This document shows, piece by piece, positions 13,522 through 18,874 of a stretch of DNA of 18,874 nt; the stretch's first letter is position 1; every line of letters starts with the position of its first letter. Position numbers and translations under genes: made by a program. Below the pieces are notes generated by a model. That model made no database searches. It saw nothing but the letters and a program-made list of their open reading frames with translations, and had not been told where the DNA came from. This DNA is from Megasphaera sp. UBA5897 (GTDB lineage: Bacteria; Bacillota; Negativicutes; Veillonellales; Megasphaeraceae), in NCBI GenBank assembly GCA_002431345.1, contig DJEN01000002.1, forward strand, positions 1-18,874, given 5' to 3'.

Positions 13522-16500
13522 GGAACAGCAGGCAGCGATTGATAGCCGGGGCCAAACACTGCTGCTGTCGGCAGCGGCAGGTTCCGGCAAAACGGCTGTT
13601 TTAGTAGAACGCATTATCCAGCGTCTGCTAGATCCAGTACATCCGCTGGATATTACGGAACTTCTTGTAGTGACTTTTACCAAAGCTGCAGCTACTGAAA
13701 TGCGGGAACGCGTCGCTGCGGCGTTGGGGGCTGCATTGAGCAGCAGCGGCGACAGCAGGGCAGAACGGCAGTTGGCGCTGCTGCCGTCTGCATCTATTTC
13801 TACGCTGCATTCGTTTTGCCAAGATGTTATCCGCCGTTATTTTTATACCATAGATATCGATCCTACCTTTACGATTGCCGGCAATGAAGAATTAAGTCTG
13901 CTGCGCAAGCGTGTCTTGGAAGAAGTCTTTCTTTCTTATTATGAGGATGAAAAAAAAGCGGGATTTCTCTATCCATTAGCCGATATGTTCGGCAATGACC
14001 GCGGCGATGATGCGCTAATGGAAACGGTCAGCCAGATGTATACGTATTCCCGCAGCATGCCGTGGCCGCAGGAGTGGCTGGAACAGGCTGCCAGTGCCTA
14101 CGATATAGAGGATGGGGCATCTATAGATGATATGGAATGGATACAGCCTATCAAAGAAGATATACGACGTATGCTGCAGGGGCAGGTTCGTTTATACCGC
14201 AGCATGACAAAACAGTTGCAGCAGCGTTCTTCCTTTGTTTCTGCGTATGAAGCTTTTGCCGTAGAACAGGGAGCCATGGAACAAGCCATGCAGTGCCAAA
14301 CGTGGGAAAAACTGCAAAAAGCCGTGACGGCCATTGCCTTTCCGCGTCTTAAATCAATGCGCGGCTTGGACGAAGAAGAAAAAAGTTTTTGGGAACAATG
14401 TAAAAAAGTACGCGATGCCTGCAAAAAAGAAATAATTAAATCCATACAAGAACCGTATTTTTCAGCTAGCGCGGATGAATGGCTGCAGGGCATACGGGAT
14501 ATGGCACCGATGATGCACGGCCTCACGATATTGACAGAAGATTTTGCCAAGGCGTATCAGGCGGCTAAAAGAGAAAAAGGCTGGATTGATTTCAGCGATT
14601 TGGAACACCTGTGTCTGCGTATCTTGCTGGATAAGACAGCGACACCGGCCCATCCTGTACCGTCTGCGGCAGCGCAAGAGCTTAGAGATTCCTATGCCGA
14701 AGTGATGATTGACGAATATCAGGATACCAATGGCGTGCAGGAATTGATTACCCGTCTGGTGTCCCAAGAAAATAACCGTTTTATGGTCGGCGATATCAAA
14801 CAGAGTATTTATCGTTTCCGTTTGGCAGATCCGACGCTGTTTCTGCAGAAATATCAGACGTACAGCCGCGATGAACAGGCTGTTGAACGCTGCATTGATT
14901 TGGCTAAAAATTTCCGCAGCGTGCCGTTGATTTTACATGCTGTCAATGAAGTATTTTCGCGGGCGATGACAAAAGAAGCGGCAGGCATGGCGTATGGAGA
15001 GCGGGAAAAGCTGTATGACGGCAGAGAAACGCCGACAGCGGCAGACTGGGTCGGCGGCCCGGTGGAAGTGCATCTCGTCAATACGAAAGCAGAAGAGCTG
15101 CCGGATGAAGAGTCCAATATCCAGGAATTGACGGCGTTTGAAAAAGAATGCCAAGTCATTGCCTCTCGGATTCAGGCATTAAAGGGCAGCACGCTGCAGG
15201 CAGCTAAAAAGGACGGCACGATGGAACCACTGACATATCGGCATATCGTCATTTTGCTGCGCTCGCTTGCAGGAAAAGCAGATACGCTGCTTCAGACGCT
15301 GCAGGCAGCAGGCATACCGGCTTATGCAGAACAAAACGGCGGCTATTTTGCGGCGATTGAAGTGCAGGTCATGCTAGCTCTGCTGCAGTGCATCGACAAT
15401 CCGGAACAGGATTTGGCAATGGCAGCCGTACTCCGTTCGCCTTTGGTCGGTATGCGTGAAGAAACACTGTCGTATCTGCGCTTGGCGAGTGACACGACGC
15501 TTTGGCAGGCCATACCGGTGTTTGTCGAAACGATGGATGCGGCGGCAGATAAGCAAAGACTGCAGCGGTTTTATGCACAGCTACACGATTGGCGAACATA
15601 CAGCCGTCGGCACAGTGTGGCAGAATTACTGCAGCGGCTGTATCAGGAAACGGGATATTATGAATATGTCGGCGGCATGCCCGGCGGTGCCGTCCGGCAA
15701 GCCAATCTGCAGGCATTGTACGACAGAGCGGGGCAGTATGAAAAGGCCGGGTTTCACGGTGTGTTCCGCTATCTGCGCTTTATCCGCAAAATGCAGGAAG
15801 ACGGTGTTGACTTGGCACCGGCAAAAGTACTCAGCGAACGGGAAGATGTAGTACGGATTATGAGTATTCATAAAAGTAAAGGTTTGGAATTTCCCGTTGT
15901 TATTTTGGCAGATGCCGGCAAACATTTTAACCGGAAGGATACACAGTCCATGCTCTTGTTTCACAATACACTGGGAATTGGCTTGAAACAGTTTGACGCG
16001 ACATGGCGCATGACTTATCCGACCATGATTTGGAACGGCATTTCGTCCCGCCTGGCTTGGGAAGGCACAGCAGAAGAAGAACGGATTTTATATGTGGCTA
16101 TGACAAGAGCCAGAGATAAACTGATTTTGACAGGCCATTCTTCTCATTTGGATACAGACTGGCAGCGTTGGAACAGTCAGATAGAGCCGGTTCAGGCTAA
16201 ATCCTATTTGGACTGGGTTATGCCGTGCATTTGCAGCCAGACGCAGCATGTCGATGTCGAAGCATCACTGGCAGTACGCCGCTCCCTGCAGTGGCAGTGC
16301 GGACTATGGGATGTACACCTTTGGCAGCAGATTCCAGGTCCGGCAGTGACAGAAGAAGCACTGCAGGCAGAACCGCGGCTGGCGCTGCTGCAGGACGGCC
16401 GCTGTACGCAGACGGCTGTACCGGCGTGGCTGGAAAAACAGCTGTCTTGGCAATATGCATTTCCCAAAGCCGTAACAACGGCCGCTAAGTTTTCTGTATC

Positions 16501-17152
16501 GGAAATCAAACGGCAGTACGGACTTCTTCATACAGAAGTTTTGGAGGAAGAACAATCTTTGGCAGCTGCGGCAGTACCGCAGCCTGAAGATGAAGATATC
16601 TTTGCTCAGCTGCCGCCGTGGATGGCAGCGGAAGAAGCGGCTGCAACCGGCGCGCAGCGCGGCACAGTCATGCACAAAGTGATGCAGTATTTGGATATAC
16701 GTCCTGCCATGAATGCCAAAGAAATACGCCGCCAGCTGGCGCAATGGGAAGAAGACGGCTTGTTTACGCCGGAAGAAACGAAGCTCGTATATATACCGGC
16801 TGTGCTGCAGTTTTGCGCTTCCCCATTGGGGCAGCGCATGGCAAAAGCGGCAGCGATACGCAGAGAATATCCGTTCAGCGTCATTCTTGCCGGTGGCGGC
16901 TATTTGCCGGATGTAGAACCCGGTGAGGGTATGCTCGTGCAAGGGGTCATAGACTGCCTTTTCCAGGAAGAACAGGGATGGGTACTGGTCGATTACAAGA
17001 CTGACCGGCTGGATACAGAAGAAGTGTTTCGCCGGCGGTATGCCGTGCAGCTGGCATTATATCGACAGGCTGTAGAACAAATCAGCGGCATGACGCTGCA
17101 GCGTATGTATATATATAGTTTTCATTTGCAAAAAGAAATAGCGTTTGAATAA
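13508..17152 (+). CDS. addA: AddA, helicase/nuclease subunit A of AddAB
   Basis: 1214 residues, the normal AddA length. It is a UvrD-like superfamily 1A helicase fused to a RecB-type nuclease, and is the 3'-5' motor of the AddAB complex. Visible motifs: Walker A AAAGSGKT (22-29), TFTKAAATEMRERV, Walker B DEYQDT (from D402), VGDIKQSIYRFRLADP, the motif V region HKSKGLEFPVV (from H788), motif VI YVAMTRARDKL, and the nuclease GTVMHKVMQYLD, VQGVIDCLF, VDYKTD (D1162, K1164) and YAVQLALYRQAVE. Nothing appears truncated. ATG 13508 lies inside the end of addB with AAGGAG (13493-13498) at 9 nt. Only 31 nt separate its stop from sdaAB; a weak TTGCAA-18-TAATCT pair (17126-17155) could be an internal promoter for the serine dehydratase genes. 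Confidence 0.97.
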   Translation: MAWTKEQQAAIDSRGQTLLLSAAAGSGKTAVLVERIIQRLLDPVHPLDITELLVVTFTKAAATEMRERVAAALGAALSSSGDSRAERQLALLPSASISTLHSFCQDVIRRYFYTIDIDPTFTIAGNEELSLLRKRVLEEVFLSYYEDEKKAGFLYPLADMFGNDRGDDALMETVSQMYTYSRSMPWPQEWLEQAASAYDIEDGASIDDMEWIQPIKEDIRRMLQGQVRLYRSMTKQLQQRSSFVSAYEAFAVEQGAMEQAMQCQTWEKLQKAVTAIAFPRLKSMRGLDEEEKSFWEQCKKVRDACKKEIIKSIQEPYFSASADEWLQGIRDMAPMMHGLTILTEDFAKAYQAAKREKGWIDFSDLEHLCLRILLDKTATPAHPVPSAAAQELRDSYAEVMIDEYQDTNGVQELITRLVSQENNRFMVGDIKQSIYRFRLADPTLFLQKYQTYSRDEQAVERCIDLAKNFRSVPLILHAVNEVFSRAMTKEAAGMAYGEREKLYDGRETPTAADWVGGPVEVHLVNTKAEELPDEESNIQELTAFEKECQVIASRIQALKGSTLQAAKKDGTMEPLTYRHIVILLRSLAGKADTLLQTLQAAGIPAYAEQNGGYFAAIEVQVMLALLQCIDNPEQDLAMAAVLRSPLVGMREETLSYLRLASDTTLWQAIPVFVETMDAAADKQRLQRFYAQLHDWRTYSRRHSVAELLQRLYQETGYYEYVGGMPGGAVRQANLQALYDRAGQYEKAGFHGVFRYLRFIRKMQEDGVDLAPAKVLSEREDVVRIMSIHKSKGLEFPVVILADAGKHFNRKDTQSMLLFHNTLGIGLKQFDATWRMTYPTMIWNGISSRLAWEGTAEEERILYVAMTRARDKLILTGHSSHLDTDWQRWNSQIEPVQAKSYLDWVMPCICSQTQHVDVEASLAVRRSLQWQCGLWDVHLWQQIPGPAVTEEALQAEPRLALLQDGRCTQTAVPAWLEKQLSWQYAFPKAVTTAAKFSVSEIKRQYGLLHTEVLEEEQSLAAAAVPQPEDEDIFAQLPPWMAAEEAAATGAQRGTVMHKVMQYLDIRPAMNAKEIRRQLAQWEEDGLFTPEETKLVYIPAVLQFCASPLGQRMAKAAAIRREYPFSVILAGGGYLPDVEPGEGMLVQGVIDCLFQEEQGWVLVDYKTDRLDTEEVFRRRYAVQLALYRQAVEQISGMTLQRMYIYSFHLQKEIAFE

Positions 17153-17183
17153 TCTGCGTTGTTATTGTTGAGGAGGTAATGGT

Positions 17184-17843
17184 ATGGGAGTATTTGATGT
17201 CGTCGGTCCGGTCATGATTGGACCGTCCAGCTCACACACGGCCGGAGCGGCACGAATCGGGCTGATGGCACGGGAAATTTTAAAAGACGAGCCGCAATCT
17301 GTCACGATTACGTTATATGGTTCGTTTGCCAAAACCTATAAAGGACACGGCACGGATAAAGCGTTAGTAGCCGGTTTGCTCGGTTTTTCCGCAGATGATG
17401 TGCGGCTGCGCACGTCTTTTGAAATTGCGGCCCGGCAGGGACTGCAAATTACATTTCACCGTTCGGAAGCAGAAGTCGATCATCCCAATACCGTCCGCAT
17501 TGCCATGAAAGGCAAGACGGGCAGAGAAATGGAAATTGTCGGCGTATCTTTAGGCGGCGGCAAAATAGAAATTCGGGAAATCAACGGGGCCAGTGTATCC
17601 CTCAGCGGGGAAGAACACACGCTGATTACGGTGCATCGGGATAAACCGGGGATTATTGCGCAGGCGACGACGATTATGGCTATTGGCCACATCAATGTAT
17701 CCAACATGCGCGTGTTCCGCAGCGCAAAAAACGCGACAGCCGTTATGATTGTCTGTACGGACAGCCCGGTGCCGCCGGAAATGGTCAGCATGATTAAAAA
17801 GATTTCAGCCATTGAAAGCGTCGTGACGCTCTTGCCCTTATAG
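17184..17843 (+). CDS. sdaAB: L-serine dehydratase, iron-sulfur-dependent, beta subunit
   Basis: 219 residues. Together with the alpha subunit it converts L-serine to pyruvate and ammonia. The N-terminus has the family signature VFDVVGPVMIGPSSSHTAGAARIG (residues 3-26, where SSSHTAG binds substrate), followed by the KGHGTDKALVAGLLGF region. The last 75 residues or so form an ACT-type domain (HTLITVHRDKPGIIAQATTI ... GHINVSNMRVFR), a common regulatory ligand-binding fold. ATG 17184 has GAGGAGGT (17170-17177) at 6 nt. It lies immediately upstream of the alpha subunit gene with 9 nt between them; the alpha ribosome site overlaps this gene's stop codon, which should help equal expression. It is the split (Firmicute-type) version of the enzyme, not the single-chain type. 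Confidence 0.96.
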   Translation: MGVFDVVGPVMIGPSSSHTAGAARIGLMAREILKDEPQSVTITLYGSFAKTYKGHGTDKALVAGLLGFSADDVRLRTSFEIAARQGLQITFHRSEAEVDHPNTVRIAMKGKTGREMEIVGVSLGGGKIEIREINGASVSLSGEEHTLITVHRDKPGIIAQATTIMAIGHINVSNMRVFRSAKNATAVMIVCTDSPVPPEMVSMIKKISAIESVVTLLPL

Positions 17844-17852
17844 GAGGATATC

Positions 17853-18740
17853 ATGTACAACTACGAATATAAAACACTGCATGAACTGATGGAACAGGCA
17901 GCGGCGCAGCAGATGTCATTGTCTGAAATCATTATGCGTCATGAAATGGAAACGTCTGAGCAAACAGAAGAAACGGTACGGGCGTTGATGGCCAGCCGCT
18001 TGGATGTATTCCATGAATCCATTCAAGCCGGATTGGAAGACAAGGGGAAATCTGTCAGCGGCTTGGTTGGCGGTGATGCGGAAAAACTGCTTCAGTCCCA
18101 AGCCAAACTATTGGGACCGCTGGCCCGCAAAGCAGCAGTATATGCATTGGCAGTCAGCGAAGCCAACGCCAAAATGTTCAAAATCGTAGCCTGCCCGACT
18201 GCCGGGTCGTGCGGTATTGTACCGGCTGTGATGATGGCTGCGGCAGAAGAATTGGATATTGCTGACGATGTATGTGTCAACGCGCTCTTTACGGCCGCCG
18301 GCATAGGAGCCGTTGTGGCCCGCAATGCGTCTGTAGCCGGTGCTGTCGGCGGCTGTCAGGCTGAATGCGGCACGGCAGCAGCTATGGGAGCTGCCGCTGT
18401 TGCAGAAATGGCTGGCGGCAGTAACGACGAAATTATGCATGCTTTTGCCTTATGCATGAAAAACACGCTGGGACTTGCCTGTGATCCCGTAGCCGGTCTG
18501 GTAGAAGTTCCCTGCGTTAAACGCAATGCTTGTTATGCTGTATTGGCTATTACAGCGGCTGAAATGGCCTTGGCTGGCATAAAAAGCGTTATCCCGCCGG
18601 ATGAAGTTGTCGAAGCGATGGCAGAAATCGGCAGGCTCATGCCGGTAGCTCTCAAAGAAACATCAGACGGCGGCTTGGCAAAGACACCGACAGGACGGGC
18701 TATTGCCGAACGCCTGGAAAAAGCAATGGCAGCAGAATAA
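17853..18740 (+). CDS. sdaAA: L-serine dehydratase, iron-sulfur-dependent, alpha subunit
   Basis: 295 residues carrying the catalytic [4Fe-4S] cluster. Candidate ligands are C168 (GGCQAE), C210 (ACDPVAG) and C221 (VPCVKRN). Their 42- and 11-residue spacing equals that of the three cluster cysteines described for the Legionella enzyme. The PTAGSCGIVPAVMM substrate-site segment (from about 115) and the GGLAKTPTGRAIAE C-terminus are also typical. The cluster makes this type of enzyme oxygen-sensitive, fitting an anaerobe. ATG 17853 has AGGAGG (17842-17847) at 5 nt, overlapping the stop codon of sdaAB. A terminator follows 42 nt later, so this is the last gene of the transcription unit. Confidence 0.97.
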   Translation: MYNYEYKTLHELMEQAAAQQMSLSEIIMRHEMETSEQTEETVRALMASRLDVFHESIQAGLEDKGKSVSGLVGGDAEKLLQSQAKLLGPLARKAAVYALAVSEANAKMFKIVACPTAGSCGIVPAVMMAAAEELDIADDVCVNALFTAAGIGAVVARNASVAGAVGGCQAECGTAAAMGAAAVAEMAGGSNDEIMHAFALCMKNTLGLACDPVAGLVEVPCVKRNACYAVLAITAAEMALAGIKSVIPPDEVVEAMAEIGRLMPVALKETSDGGLAKTPTGRAIAERLEKAMAAE

Positions 18741-18781
18741 GATAGTTTCTGCCAAAGAAACCCATTTGCAATAGACAACAG

Positions 18782-18831
18782 AGGCTGTAACAAAATGAAT
18801 GTTTTAGTTCGTTTTGTCACAGCCTTTTTTG
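18782..18831 (+). terminator. Rho-independent terminator after sdaAA
   Basis: AGGCTGT-A-ACAAAA pairs with TTTTGT-CACAGCCT around a loop rich in A and T, followed by a run of T. It closes the addB-addA-sdaAB-sdaAA direction of transcription. The remaining 43 nt to the window end show no feature. Confidence 0.9.
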
Positions 18832-18874
18832 TGCAGCAGAAACAGACTGATACACTTGGCAGACGATGCAGCAT

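Noticed and set aside
1..18874. CRISPR array, tRNA or rRNA genes
   Set aside because: No regularly spaced direct repeats, cloverleaf-like segments or rRNA-like stretches were recognised by eye.

Overview
The window looks like a piece of chromosome from an anaerobic, Gram-negative-type Firmicute. My best guess is the Negativicutes, possibly Veillonellales/Megasphaera-like. The reasons are the Firmicute-type AddAB nuclease (not RecBCD), the two-subunit iron-sulfur L-serine dehydratase (SdaAB/SdaAA), near-consensus AGGAGG ribosome binding sites and sigma-70-type promoters. The genus assignment is inference; there is no rRNA or other phylogenetic marker here.

Layout. Positions 1-650 hold the wrecked right part of an ISL3-family insertion sequence: the transposase has an internal deletion and a premature stop, and a recognisable right terminal repeat follows. 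Positions 650-4710 are a clearly AT-rich accessory island. It opens with two possible tiny ORFs, then five co-directional genes: a stand-alone AAA+ ATPase, a small membrane-anchored protein, a small charged helical protein, a YkgJ-like cysteine-cluster protein, and a 430-residue membrane protein with a C-terminal zinc ribbon. I do not recognise this gene set as a named system. It is the best candidate for an undescribed system here, read tentatively as an AAA+ machine working at the membrane. A 94-nt structured inverted repeat closes the island.

From about 4770 onward the composition changes to GC-richer core chromosome. There is an MscS-type mechanosensitive channel (minus strand), a divergent TVP38/TMEM64-type membrane protein with a terminator, an ADP-ribosylglycohydrolase with an extended -10 promoter, an IclR-family regulator with a strong promoter and a possible operator, and a radical SAM protein of unknown substrate preceded by a repeat-bearing leader.

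The last half (10.1-18.75 kb) is addB-addA, encoding the double-strand-break-processing helicase-nuclease. Only 31 nt later come sdaAB and sdaAA, the beta and alpha subunits of the oxygen-sensitive L-serine dehydratase. No terminator is visible between addA and sdaAB, so the four genes may share transcripts. A strong terminator follows sdaAA. No tRNA, rRNA or CRISPR array was seen.
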